From an uncultured Lachnospiraceae bacterium (lineage in GTDB: Bacteria > Bacillota > Clostridia > Lachnospirales > Lachnospiraceae), in assembly GCA_934364805.1 (NCBI GenBank), contig CAKRMH010000002.1, forward strand, positions 62,001 to 126,000: 64,000 bases of DNA, written 5' to 3'. A program made the translations under genes and the position numbers. Shown here piece after piece: positions 1-9,312 of the stretch. The notes beneath the pieces were generated by a model. It was not told the origin of the DNA and did no database searches. It saw only the letters and a list, made by a program, of their open reading frames with translations. The stretch's first letter is position 1; each line of letters begins with the position of its first letter.

Positions 1-200
1 TAATATTCGCTCTGCTCCGGGTTTAACAGGATGATATGTCCACCGCAGATTCCTGCATTTTTGTACAATCTTGCAAAAAAAGCACCGTCCTGTTCTGCCA
101 CAAAATTTTCTTCTGCCTGATCTCCAGCATCCCGCAGGCTGCTGCCAACGATCTGCTTTACCTTACCATTATGTATGTCTATACAGGGTCTGAATTGCAT
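1..200 (-). CDS. hisA: HisA-type isomerase, N-terminal 66 codons (cut by window edge)
   Basis: Reading the minus strand from the ATG at 198-200 gives an open frame to the window edge starting MQFRPCIDIHNGKVKQIVG and reaching GGHIILLN. This matches the start of the phosphoribosylformimino-5-aminoimidazole carboxamide ribotide isomerase (histidine pathway, TIM barrel) of the type found in Lachnospiraceae and in eukaryotic His6. The family aspartate in CIDIHNGK is the expected catalytic base. A strong AGGAGAGGA ribosome site precedes the ATG. The remaining roughly three quarters of the gene lies outside the window, so intactness cannot be judged. It is divergent from guaB. Confidence 0.85.
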   Translation of the reverse strand, partial: MQFRPCIDIHNGKVKQIVGSSLRDAGDQAEENFVAEQDGAFFARLYKNAGICGGHIILLNPEQSEY

Positions 201-220
201 CTGTCCTCTCCTTTACTATG

Positions 221-261
221 ACAAAAGGGCGCAGAAATCCACGGTTTTGACTTCTTCGCCC
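221..261 (-). terminator. Attenuator-like hairpin in the hisA leader
   Basis: On the minus strand GGGCG (261-257) pairs with CGCCC (231-227), and the inner AGAA-G-TC/GA-T-TTCT segments extend the stem with one mismatch and one wobble. The stem is followed by TTTT (226-223). It sits between the predicted hisA promoter and the hisA ribosome site, so it could attenuate transcription. A 17-codon open frame (269-216) overlaps it but has no histidine codons, so classical histidine attenuation is not supported. Confidence 0.4.
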
Positions 262-276
262 TCATACATACTTAGA

Positions 277-305
277 ATCATAACATATTTTTTCCTGTTT
301 GTGAA
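277..305 (-). promoter_or_regulatory. Predicted hisA promoter
   Basis: Minus strand: TTCACA (305-300), 17-bp spacer, TATGAT (282-277), which is a good sigma-A match. The expected start near 270 gives a leader of about 70 nt before the hisA ATG. The rest of the 201-521 interval holds only this promoter, the leader hairpin and the guaB promoter. Confidence 0.55.
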
Positions 306-401
306 TCTTTCTTTTTCCGCTCTAAATAATTCCCTTATTACCGCATTACTCTATGCAAGTGTTCAATAAATATGATTAATTGCACTTATTATTTTTTCTA
401 A

Positions 402-1979
<1,578 letters not shown>

Positions 1980-1989
1980 TCATTTTTGC

Positions 1990-2019
1990 TTGAATACAGC
2001 AATAAAAATATAGTATAAT
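1990..2019 (+). promoter_or_regulatory. Predicted promoter of the CNNM/CorC gene
   Basis: TTGAAT (1990-1995), an 18-bp spacer and a perfect TATAAT (2014-2019). The hairpin at 2022-2047 would then lie right at the 5' end of the transcript. Confidence 0.5.
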
Positions 2020-2021
2020 AA

Positions 2022-2047
2022 ATTCCCGGCACATCTTTGCCGGGAAT
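2022..2047. terminator. 10-bp hairpin between guaB and the CNNM gene
   Basis: ATTCCCGGCA (2022-2031) pairs perfectly with TGCCGGGAAT (2038-2047) around a 6-nt loop. There is no T run after it on the plus strand, so it may be a weak guaB terminator, an mRNA end stabiliser, or a 5' structure of the next transcript. Confidence 0.4.
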
Positions 2048-2082
2048 CACTATAATTAAGAAATTTACGAGGTGAAATTATT

Positions 2083-3372
2083 TTGGACGCTGGCGATATA
2101 GCACAGATTATCAGTTTACTTGTACTACTTGCACTTTCTTCATTCTTCTCTTCCTCTGAGACCGCATTAACTACGGTAAATAAAATACGTATGCGTACAC
2201 TTTCAGAAAACGGAGATAAGAAAGCGGAGCGTGTTCTGCGCATCACGAACGATTCCGGAAAAATGCTTTCTGCGATCCTGATCGGAAACAACATTGTAAA
2301 CCTGTCTGCATCCTCCATTGCGACCTCACTTGCTATCCGCTATTTCGGAAGTGTTGGTGCTGGTATTGCAACAGGTATTCTTACCATTCTGATTCTGATT
2401 TTTGGTGAAGTCACACCAAAGACCATGGCAACTTTAGAAGCCGACAGGCTCGCTTTAAAATGTGCAGGAGTCATTGAAGTGATCATGTTTCTTCTGACCC
2501 CGGCTATTTTTGTAATCAACCGCTTATCCATGGGCGTTCTGCTTTTGCTTCATATAGATCCTAACGCCTCTTCGAAGCTTATGACCGAAGAAGAACTCCG
2601 TACCATCGTTGATGTCGGCCAGGAAAGCGGTGTCATCGAACATGAAGAACGGAACATGATCCATAACGTATTTGATTTCGGCGATTCTGAGGCAAAAGAA
2701 GTTATGATCCCGCGTATCGATATGACCTTTGTCCAGGCAGACTCTACCTATGATGAACTGATCGATATTTTCCGCGAGGATAAATTTACACGTCTTCCTG
2801 TTTATGAGGAGAGCACGGATAACGTAATCGGTATCATCAATATGAAAGATCTCCTGCTTTATGATAATGATAAAGAGCATTTTTCAATCCGTGATTTTCT
2901 CCGGGAACCATATTTCACTTTTGAACATAAAAATACCGCAGATCTTTTTATTGAAATGCGCCAATCCTCCATTTCACTTGCGATTGTTCTTGATGAATAC
3001 GGTGTAACTGCCGGTCTGATCACTTTAGAGGACCTTCTGGAGGAGATCGTAGGTGAAATCCGGGATGAGTATGATGCGGATGAAGAAGATGCGATCACTG
3101 CGCTAAATGATCGTGAATACATGGTTCTTGGTTCTACCCACCTTGATGATGTCAATGATGAACTTGGTTTACATCTGGAATCCGACGACTATGATACGAT
3201 CGGTGGATATTGTCTTGGTCAGCTTGATCATCTTCCAACCAAAAATGAGATCATTCTGACAGACGATAACACGCTCTTAAAAATAGCCAGAGTCGATAAA
3301 AACCGTATTGAACAGGTATATATCAAACTTCCGGAAAACAACACCCAGGAAGCAGAAGAACATCATTTTTAA
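2083..3372 (+). CDS. CNNM/CorC-HlyC family membrane protein with CBS pair
   Basis: The 429-residue protein has the architecture DUF21 membrane domain (about 1-185, four hydrophobic segments), CBS pair (about 205-330) and a C-terminal CorC/HlyC domain (about 345-420). This family, often misnamed hemolysin, is linked to Mg2+ or Co2+ export and magnesium homeostasis at the cytoplasmic membrane. Its usual motif near the first helix, SSFFSSSETALT, is present. The start is TTG at 2083, 7-8 nt behind GAGGTGA; no ATG with a ribosome site lies nearby. It is monocistronic, ending in a bidirectional terminator. The transported ion cannot be told from sequence. Confidence 0.9.
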   Translation: MDAGDIAQIISLLVLLALSSFFSSSETALTTVNKIRMRTLSENGDKKAERVLRITNDSGKMLSAILIGNNIVNLSASSIATSLAIRYFGSVGAGIATGILTILILIFGEVTPKTMATLEADRLALKCAGVIEVIMFLLTPAIFVINRLSMGVLLLLHIDPNASSKLMTEEELRTIVDVGQESGVIEHEERNMIHNVFDFGDSEAKEVMIPRIDMTFVQADSTYDELIDIFREDKFTRLPVYEESTDNVIGIINMKDLLLYDNDKEHFSIRDFLREPYFTFEHKNTADLFIEMRQSSISLAIVLDEYGVTAGLITLEDLLEEIVGEIRDEYDADEEDAITALNDREYMVLGSTHLDDVNDELGLHLESDDYDTIGGYCLGQLDHLPTKNEIILTDDNTLLKIARVDKNRIEQVYIKLPENNTQEAEEHHF

Positions 3373-3379
3373 GCCCGAT

Positions 3380-3420
3380 AAAATGCAGGCAGACTCTTTT
3401 TTAAGTCTGCCTGCATTTTT
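3380..3420. terminator. Bidirectional terminator
   Basis: AAATGCAGGCAGACT (3381-3395) and AGTCTGCCTGCATTT (3404-3418) form a 15-bp perfect stem with an 8-nt loop and T runs on both strands. It ends the CNNM gene on the plus strand. The minus-strand pilus-like cluster, whose last stop codon overlaps it at 3419-3421, ends here too. Confidence 0.9.
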
Positions 3421-4723
3421 ATTTTTCCTCTTCTCTCCAAAGTACCTCCTGCAAAAGTATCCGGTATTCCTCATCTACTACCCAGCAGGAATCCTCAGGC
3501 AATCCCCCCGCTTCTTCAGACAGCAGGCTTCTGTCTTCCTTTTCAAAATACTTCCGGCTGATCCACCTCGGCTCACCATATGCCATGCGTCCTGTAACAG
3601 GTGCTGTATCCACAAGGTGGATCCACACTGTTTTTTTTACTGTATTTCCACCACTATCGGTTGCGCAAAAAGTCTCTGTCACACTTCCTGCTTTCTGAAA
3701 CGAAGTCATATCCTCTGGTGCATAATCGATCAGTACAAGCGAATTGTGCAGATGACTCCCATAGGATATTCTTCCATCCTCCCTGTCCTGTGCATACACG
3801 TGTTCCCCTAACACCTCCTCGGTGATCAATCCCTTTTTTGCCTGTTCCAATGAAAAATACATATCCTGCGCATAAATTTCAGGGGGCTGATTGCTTACTG
3901 TTGACACAACAAATGCGGTATCCCTGTAAACCCGGAAATTGATTGCTTTCGTATAATATTTCCGGCCGTTACTCCAATCACAAAACAGGTATCCATCCCG
4001 AACAACAGCTTTTAATCTTGCACGGTCTCCATAGCAATACGATCCGGTTCCCTGAATCTGTTCTATTCCTTCATCCCCCTCTGCCGAAACCATATAAAAG
4101 AGCTGCTGAACAGACTTGCCAAACGCATCTTTTAACCCAGCTTTCTCATCCGCTGTCAGCTGTGTACATGCCATAACCTGTTCATAGGTACAAAGAACAT
4201 TGCCCCGCATTTTATAATCATCCATAAATCCATCGATCAGTCCATCCTTTGCAGGAGCAATACAACTGTCCACACGGATACTGCACGTCCCCTGTTCCAT
4301 CCGATCCCTGACTTCCATGCTGATACGGGACTTCAGATTTCCAACCCGGAGTCCAAAAAGTTCATACTGATACCTTCCATCTTCTGTATACTGAATATCT
4401 GCCAGACGAAAATAATCGCCACCAAGCTTGTAAATTACCGTTTCCAGATATTCTTCTCCACTGTAGATATGAAATTGCCACCCGATATTCCGATAGGTCA
4501 TATTCTTCCGGTCGTTTTTTAAAACGCAGTATATCACTCCAGTTCCTTCCGTCTCTTCCACAAAGGTCAGTCCATCGTTATACTGTTCATAGAATTTCAC
4601 TGCATCAACCGTCCCTTTTGCATAAAGCTTTTCCGGTTCTGATATAGCCATTCCCGGCATATGCATCCCAATCATAAGAACAATTCCAAGCCAAAATATA
4701 AGGTTTCTTTGTATTTTTTTCAA
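3419..4723 (-). CDS. Secreted protein with C-terminal Ig-like (DUF5011-type) domain, last gene of Tad-like cluster
   Basis: The start chosen is TTG at 4723, 6 nt after GGGGAGA. It yields KK-IQRN followed by a hydrophobic stretch ending GMA, a classical signal peptide, and a 434-residue protein. The frame extends 15 codons further up to 4768 but loses the signal peptide shape. About residues 300-385 read as an Ig-like fold with AQDREDGRIS, SVTETFCATDSGGN and VWIHLVD. A region near residue 255 (YLFCDWSNGRKYY) looks like a small beta repeat. There are no membrane anchor or sorting signals at the C-terminus. Its position at the end of the pilus-like cluster suggests a surface or tip component; this is inference. 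Confidence 0.7.
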   Translation of the reverse strand: MKKIQRNLIFWLGIVLMIGMHMPGMAISEPEKLYAKGTVDAVKFYEQYNDGLTFVEETEGTGVIYCVLKNDRKNMTYRNIGWQFHIYSGEEYLETVIYKLGGDYFRLADIQYTEDGRYQYELFGLRVGNLKSRISMEVRDRMEQGTCSIRVDSCIAPAKDGLIDGFMDDYKMRGNVLCTYEQVMACTQLTADEKAGLKDAFGKSVQQLFYMVSAEGDEGIEQIQGTGSYCYGDRARLKAVVRDGYLFCDWSNGRKYYTKAINFRVYRDTAFVVSTVSNQPPEIYAQDMYFSLEQAKKGLITEEVLGEHVYAQDREDGRISYGSHLHNSLVLIDYAPEDMTSFQKAGSVTETFCATDSGGNTVKKTVWIHLVDTAPVTGRMAYGEPRWISRKYFEKEDRSLLSEEAGGLPEDSCWVVDEEYRILLQEVLWREEEK

Positions 4724-4751
4724 TCGGCATCTCCCCACTGCATCCCTTCGT

Positions 4752-5312
4752 TCAATATACTGTTTCAAAATTCATATCTGTTTCCACCAGAAAACTTTCT
4801 CCCGAATGAAGAATAGCCTCTTTCCCTTCCTGCTTCCATCCGCCTGCCCCATCCGGCAGCTTCGCAGCTACATGTGTTTCCCCGGTCTGTACCATATACT
4901 CTTTATAGATTTCTCCATGATCTTTATAAATAATCCTTGCCTGTAATATATTCTCTGCTTTTTTCTCTGCAATCGCAGTTCTCGACGCCTGCACACTTCC
5001 ACATTTCCCATTTGGATAAAGAAATTGTTCCTTTACCTTTGCAGAAACGATTCCCTTTTGCATGTCACATGCTAACACATCAATCTGCACCTCGGAATCC
5101 GACGGCAGCCTTTCCCTGATCCTGTCTGTAAGGATCTTCTGCGCAGCTTCATCTGTTTGATTCCTACACCCTTTCAATACCTGCATAGTCACATCTGCAA
5201 CACACTGATTGAGTTCATTCTGACGTACACTTTCGGTATAAAGACTGATCTGAATCACGACCATATACACCAGAATCATTCCACCGACAATCCCGATCAG
5301 TACATTCTTCAT
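4752..5312 (-). CDS. Single-pass membrane protein, TadE/pseudopilin-like
   Basis: The 186-residue product has a short N-terminal hydrophobic helix (about 4-25) and an otherwise hydrophilic extracytoplasmic domain, the layout of TadE/TadF minor pilins. ATG at 5312 follows GAGGAGGAGAGC. No characteristic family motif is recognised, so the assignment rests on shape and on position in the cluster. The stop overlaps the upstream extension of the next open frame but not its chosen start. It has two cysteines near residues 49 and 82 and another near 104 that could form disulfides outside the cell. Confidence 0.65.
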   Translation of the reverse strand: MKNVLIGIVGGMILVYMVVIQISLYTESVRQNELNQCVADVTMQVLKGCRNQTDEAAQKILTDRIRERLPSDSEVQIDVLACDMQKGIVSAKVKEQFLYPNGKCGSVQASRTAIAEKKAENILQARIIYKDHGEIYKEYMVQTGETHVAAKLPDGAGGWKQEGKEAILHSGESFLVETDMNFETVY

Positions 5313-5324
5313 GCTCTCCTCCTC

Positions 5325-5804
5325 TCATTCCTGCACTGGAACGGTAATAACCGCACACTGTTCTCTTCCCATTGCATCCATAGCACGGACCTGAATGTAA
5401 TAAATTCCGCTTCCCGGAAACTGCACATAGCTTTCCATATCCTGTTCACTCCATGTACAGGGCTCTCCATTCTGCTTATACACCCCCACCATCCAGACCG
5501 GAATCTCATTCCCGTTCCCGTCCAATGCCTTACAGAGATCCTCCAATGGAATCTTTGTCTCTTTCCTGATCTCATATTCCATAGTGGAAACAAATTGCGG
5601 AACCGCAGTTTTTCTGTATTCCAAAAAAGCGTCTGTCTGCTTCTCCTTGAGCAGATCCCTGCTCTCTGCCTCCAGCGCAGCCCCTGCAATACCTTGGATT
5701 CCACGATATTCTCCTTGCCGCATTCCCATAAGAAATGTAATCATGAGTACTCCGGTAAGCGCAGCGATCAGGATACTGCCATACTGTTCCATGACCTCTT
5801 TCAT
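5325..5804 (-). CDS. Pilin-like membrane protein with EQYG start
   Basis: The 159-residue product begins MKEVMEQYGSILIAA and has one N-terminal membrane helix followed by an extracellular domain that ends in a beta-like segment (YYIQVRAMDAMGREQ). The ATG at 5804 overlaps the TGA of the preceding peptide gene (ATGA), showing translational coupling; a GGAGG lies 9 nt upstream. The open frame runs 8 codons further, but that part is the 3' end of the previous gene in another frame. The start is shared with the small peptides encoded at 5801-5953 and 9073-9264. Confidence 0.75.
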   Translation of the reverse strand: MKEVMEQYGSILIAALTGVLMITFLMGMRQGEYRGIQGIAGAALEAESRDLLKEKQTDAFLEYRKTAVPQFVSTMEYEIRKETKIPLEDLCKALDGNGNEIPVWMVGVYKQNGEPCTWSEQDMESYVQFPGSGIYYIQVRAMDAMGREQCAVITVPVQE

Positions 5805-5953
5805 CCACCACAACCTCCATTTCCCCATGCTTCAATAAAACACTGCAGCATAGATCCCGGTGTGCAGAACAGTTCCAGAAGCAGCCCGATCATACCAGCC
5901 GCCCCCAAAACGCCAAGAACAAGCGCCCCATATTCTTCCATCACTGCTTTCAT
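5801..5953 (-). CDS. 50-residue pilin-like membrane peptide (EEYG)
   Basis: Minus strand from the ATG at 5953 gives MKAVMEEYGALVLGVLGAAG, a single hydrophobic helix and a glycine-rich end with WGNGGCGG. The gene has a strong AGGAGGAATTGT ribosome site, and its start and stop overlap both neighbours as ATGA. It is too short for ordinary gene callers, but its coupling and its likeness to the other small peptides here support it. The E-Y-G before the helix resembles the EYG of Flp pilins, but the Flp leader cleavage glycine is absent. Function inferred as pilin-like or scaffold peptide. Confidence 0.7.
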   Translation of the reverse strand: MKAVMEEYGALVLGVLGAAGMIGLLLELFCTPGSMLQCFIEAWGNGGCGG

Positions 5954-6063
5954 ACAATTCCTCCTGTCACAACGTCCAACACCATATCAAGTACCTGCAG
6001 GATTCCGCTCCCGCAGACTGCAATGACAGCGGCAAGCCCAAATTCTTCTGCAAACAGCTTCAT
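5950..6063 (-). CDS. 37-residue membrane peptide (EEFG)
   Basis: Minus strand from ATG 6063: MKLFAEEFGLAAVIAVCG, then a short helix and the end VLDVVTGGIV. AGGAGGGAAT precedes the start and the stop overlaps the next ATG (ATGA at 5950-5953). It carries the same E-E-(F/Y)-G signature ahead of a single membrane helix as its neighbours. With no larger domain it can only be a membrane peptide, plausibly a minor pilin-like subunit of the cluster. Confidence 0.65.
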   Translation of the reverse strand: MKLFAEEFGLAAVIAVCGSGILQVLDMVLDVVTGGIV

Positions 6064-6071
6064 ATTCCCTC

Positions 6072-6449
6072 CTAACCGGCATATCCACTCAGAATATGTG
6101 GCTGACAGATCTGCAAAAATGTATTGGTATATGCAAACTCCATTCTCACATCCGCCCCCATAACCTCTTTTGTATCCTCCGGGGCTGCTTCCCCGGAGGT
6201 AATCTTCTGTGTAGTGCCATCCTTTTTATACATTGTGATTTCCAGCCGGTATCCCTTTTCCCCGGCCTGTTCAAAACATTCTTTTACAACCTCATGATAA
6301 AAATGGCTGTTTTCCATCTCTTTTATCACTGCTGCATGCATGTCCTGTGCCGACAAAACCTGAAGATATCCGGTAAAAATTCCTTCCGATACGGCTGTCA
6401 GAAGCAGTAAAAGAAAAACCCCCATATACGCTTTCATGATCTGACTCAT
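6072..6449 (-). CDS. Small pseudopilin-like membrane protein
   Basis: The 125-residue product has an N-terminal helix (about 8-28) and a short extracytoplasmic domain with two cysteines (VKECFEQAG and LQICQPH). The layout resembles a minor pilin or TadE-like protein, but no family motif is certain. ATG at 6449 follows AGGAGGCGTAT. It lies between the large membrane protein and the tiny peptides, with gaps of about 10 nt on each side, so it belongs to the same transcript. Confidence 0.6.
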   Translation of the reverse strand: MSQIMKAYMGVFLLLLLTAVSEGIFTGYLQVLSAQDMHAAVIKEMENSHFYHEVVKECFEQAGEKGYRLEITMYKKDGTTQKITSGEAAPEDTKEVMGADVRMEFAYTNTFLQICQPHILSGYAG

Positions 6450-6458
6450 ATACGCCTC

Positions 6459-7979
6459 CTATCCTACTGTCGTCCGCAGGAAAGCCAGCATAAAAACCGA
6501 CATATCCAAAAGCATTTTGGCAGATGCAGTCAACACCGGAGCCAGAAACAGCAGATAAAGGCCTGCATTCCGATCCGAATTCTTGTGTTCCTCCGCCTCA
6601 TCAAGCATCTCCTGATTCCTGCTTATCAGTTCTCCAAGCTGTCTGTCGCTGTTTCCACCATGTCCTGCAGACAATGCATACAGCATACTCATGGCCGATT
6701 GTATTTCTGGTATTTCAAATTCCTGTAAAAACGAATGATATGGTGCTGCATCCTCCGGGCTTAACTGAAGCCTTCCGATCAGTTCCCGCAACTCCAGCCG
6801 AAGCACTCCAGGTGCATTACGGACGGATTTCTGCAATGCGACCTGGACATTTTCGCTCTGTAAAAGGAGTACCAGATCCATCAGCCAATTGGGGAATGCT
6901 CTTCTTATTTCTTCTGTCAGTCTCTTTTTGGCAAGGTAATGTCCTGCCCTGTGCTGCGCAAAAAACAAAAGCATTACAAGCATACCTGCGATGGCAGACC
7001 CGTTCCATCCTTTCCAAAACAGACCCGCACTGATAACAGCCATCAACATGCCCAGAAAAAAAGAAATTCTTCTGGATCTTCCTTCATCGTAATTTCGAAA
7101 CTCTATCATCTTTTTCTCATATTGTTCCTCTTCCCTGAATTTATCATATTGCAGCCAGTCAGCTGCCAGATAGCGTTGTGCTCGCATCAGGATCACCTCG
7201 TCTGCCAGAATCAGCAGGAATGTACCTGTCTGGATCCATCGGTTTTTACTGATGTCCAGATTCATGGCAGGAATATGCTGTACAATGATACAGATGCCAA
7301 TCGATGCTGCTACCGAGAGCACCACATCCCGGAACATCCTTTTGCGCTCCTCTATAGCCTTGCGAATACGTTTCTCCCACATTTGCTTTTCATTTAGAAG
7401 AAGCTGTGCCGGTCTTCGGAAATCACCTCCGTAATCTTCTACATGCAGCATAAATTCATGGATATTATGAATTCTTCCCGTCTGATATTCTGCTTCGATC
7501 ATTCCAAGTGAATCAGCCAGAAGTTCCGTATTATCAAACGTATACTGCATATGTTCAAAAGCTCTGCGAATCGTTTCTTTCATCTTCCCTTCCGTCAAAG
7601 CCTGTCCAGCATCTGAAAGTGCTTCACTGATCTTTCCGTACTTCATAAACGCATATAACACGGTATCCATATAAACAGAGACATCCTGTAATCGTACCTC
7701 CTGTATCTGCTGCTGTTTTTTCATCTTTACCATCCACTGGAGATACACAAATACAGATATAAAAACTGCAGCAGTCAATAACTGGCTCATCTGAAATACC
7801 ACACGTACCAGACAGCCGGCTGTCGCAGCCACAGCGGTGATATACCATAACTGATACCAGGAATTGGTTTCTCTCTGGTTTTTTACTTCCGGCATCACAC
7901 AACCGGTTTTTTTCCGGAGTTTACGCCAGAGCCTCTGGTTTGTCCGGTCACGTAGTCCTGCCGATGCCTTCCCCTTCAT
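6459..7979 (-). CDS. Double-length TadB/TadC-like inner membrane platform protein
   Basis: This 506-residue protein has membrane helix pairs near residues 48-85, 215-260 and 310-345 and a final pair near 470-500. Two cytosolic segments look like T2SSF repeats: about 95-200 (helical, YMDTVLYAFMKYGKISEAL) and about 355-460 (FPNWLMDLVLLLQSENVQVAL). Canonical TadB and TadC are separate proteins of about 300 residues, so this appears to be a natural fusion of both platform halves. The ATG at 7979 follows AAAGGAGATA and overlaps the cpaF-like gene by 32 nt. Its role would be to couple the ATPase to pilin insertion or extraction. Confidence 0.7.
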   Translation of the reverse strand: MKGKASAGLRDRTNQRLWRKLRKKTGCVMPEVKNQRETNSWYQLWYITAVAATAGCLVRVVFQMSQLLTAAVFISVFVYLQWMVKMKKQQQIQEVRLQDVSVYMDTVLYAFMKYGKISEALSDAGQALTEGKMKETIRRAFEHMQYTFDNTELLADSLGMIEAEYQTGRIHNIHEFMLHVEDYGGDFRRPAQLLLNEKQMWEKRIRKAIEERKRMFRDVVLSVAASIGICIIVQHIPAMNLDISKNRWIQTGTFLLILADEVILMRAQRYLAADWLQYDKFREEEQYEKKMIEFRNYDEGRSRRISFFLGMLMAVISAGLFWKGWNGSAIAGMLVMLLFFAQHRAGHYLAKKRLTEEIRRAFPNWLMDLVLLLQSENVQVALQKSVRNAPGVLRLELRELIGRLQLSPEDAAPYHSFLQEFEIPEIQSAMSMLYALSAGHGGNSDRQLGELISRNQEMLDEAEEHKNSDRNAGLYLLFLAPVLTASAKMLLDMSVFMLAFLRTTVG

Positions 7980-9051
7980 ACATTATCTCCTTTGCCCCGT
8001 TCTCCATAAGTTCCAGTTCTTTACTCACATATGGATCTCTGATCTCTGCTCTCCGGAATCTCTCCATGATCGAATCCGGAAGTTTGTTTTGTTCCAGCTT
8101 CCCATTGCGGACGATCATTATGATCTCATTCTCACAGTTTTGTCTTGTAAAAAAACAAACCTGATCAATATAACGATAATTGCTTCCGTCCTCCCTGCGC
8201 TTTCTGCGGATCAGTATTCCGACATCAAGCGCCTGATAAATGTCATTCTCCATCCGGTCTGCATCCACACGGCTTTCCAGCATATTTAATATCCGGTCTG
8301 GAACATTTCGCACATCATCCGTATGTAGTGTGGTCATCCCCCTTACTCCGGTCGACCAGCTCTCTAACAGATATTTCACTTCCTTGGAACGTGCTTCTGA
8401 AAGCATGATCCATTTCGGATTCAGGCGAAGTGAAGATTTCAGTGCCTGTGCATATCCAAAGGTATCCTCACTGACTTTCATTTCAATGCAGTCCTTCCCC
8501 GGATTTGTCTGATTGTAACGCAGTTCCAGCGTATCCTCGATCGTGATCACTCTTTCGTTTGCCGGAATAAACTGTGAAAAAAACTTGGCACATTCGGTCT
8601 TCCCAACGCCTGGTTCCCCACAAAACACAAAATTCATTTTGACCTGTACACAATTCATTAACAATGCCATCAGATCCCTGCCACAATACCCTTCTTCCAG
8701 TGCTTTCTTGATGGTGAGCCGGATCACCGGTGGGGTCTTACGGATACTGATGGTTCTGCCTGATCTTGCAACAGATTCATGCATAATCGTTACCCTGAGC
8801 TCACTTGTCTCCGCCTCCAGCTCCGGATTGCATTTATTAAACTGACGGCTCACCACATTGGCGATCCGCTGTGTAAACTGTTCCACAAACTGCGGAGTCA
8901 GATACTCTTTTACAAAGGCAGCACTCACTTTATACCGTTCGTTATAAACATTGGTAAGCCAGAGTTCACTGCCATTATAATCAATATCCGTGATTTCTGA
9001 ATTGGAGACAAACTTCCACAAGGGACCAAAATATTCTTTCCCTAATTCCAT
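7948..9051 (-). CDS. CpaF/TadA-like secretion ATPase
   Basis: The 367-residue cytosolic ATPase would power the pilus-like machine. Walker A is GEPGVGKTE near residue 145. The Asp box is VITIEDTLEL, the Walker B region KWIMLSEARSKEV and the His box GMTTLHTDD, all in the order of the T2SSE/CpaF family. The Walker B region has SEARS where most relatives have GEVRG, though the key glutamate is kept. The N-terminal domain (about 1-110) binds DNA-free target sites in CpaF proteins. The ATG follows GAGGTGAAGG. It is the second gene of the cluster. Confidence 0.88.
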   Translation of the reverse strand: MELGKEYFGPLWKFVSNSEITDIDYNGSELWLTNVYNERYKVSAAFVKEYLTPQFVEQFTQRIANVVSRQFNKCNPELEAETSELRVTIMHESVARSGRTISIRKTPPVIRLTIKKALEEGYCGRDLMALLMNCVQVKMNFVFCGEPGVGKTECAKFFSQFIPANERVITIEDTLELRYNQTNPGKDCIEMKVSEDTFGYAQALKSSLRLNPKWIMLSEARSKEVKYLLESWSTGVRGMTTLHTDDVRNVPDRILNMLESRVDADRMENDIYQALDVGILIRRKRREDGSNYRYIDQVCFFTRQNCENEIIMIVRNGKLEQNKLPDSIMERFRRAEIRDPYVSKELELMENGAKEIMYEGEGIGRTT

Positions 9052-9072
9052 CCTTCACCTCATTGTCCGGTT

Positions 9073-9264
9073 TTAAAAACCAAACGGCTTCAGACACATT
9101 CCGCCGGCGGCATTCTTAAAAAAGTTAGTCAGAAGATCATGAAATGCCTTATACACAATACTTCCCTCTCCTGTTCCAATTAAAAGGCTGACAATTGCAA
9201 CAACAGCAACAATTGCTGTTACGGTAATTAAAACTCCACCATACTGTTCAAATATTTCTTTCAT
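9073..9264 (-). CDS. 63-residue pilin-like membrane peptide (EQYG), first gene of cluster
   Basis: Starts MKEIFEQYGGVLITVTAIV, with one hydrophobic helix to about residue 30 and a short amphipathic tail containing FFKNAAGGMC. It shares the MK-x-x-x-E-(Q/E)-(Y/F)-G start with peptides encoded downstream in the same cluster. As the promoter-proximal gene it would be made in the largest amount, as expected for a major pilin subunit. No prepilin-peptidase cleavage site is evident. The ATG at 9264 follows AAAGGA at a rather long spacing of about 10 nt. Confidence 0.7.
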   Translation of the reverse strand: MKEIFEQYGGVLITVTAIVAVVAIVSLLIGTGEGSIVYKAFHDLLTNFFKNAAGGMCLKPFGF

Positions 9265-9312
9265 AGATCCATATCCTTTCTTATCCGGAGTGTAAGAAAA
9301 GAAACAGTTCTC

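Noticed and set aside
5309..5835. Overlapping minus-strand frames of 131 and 87 codons
   Set aside because: They run out of frame with the coupled genes 5325-5804 and 5801-5953, which have ribosome sites and pilin-like starts.
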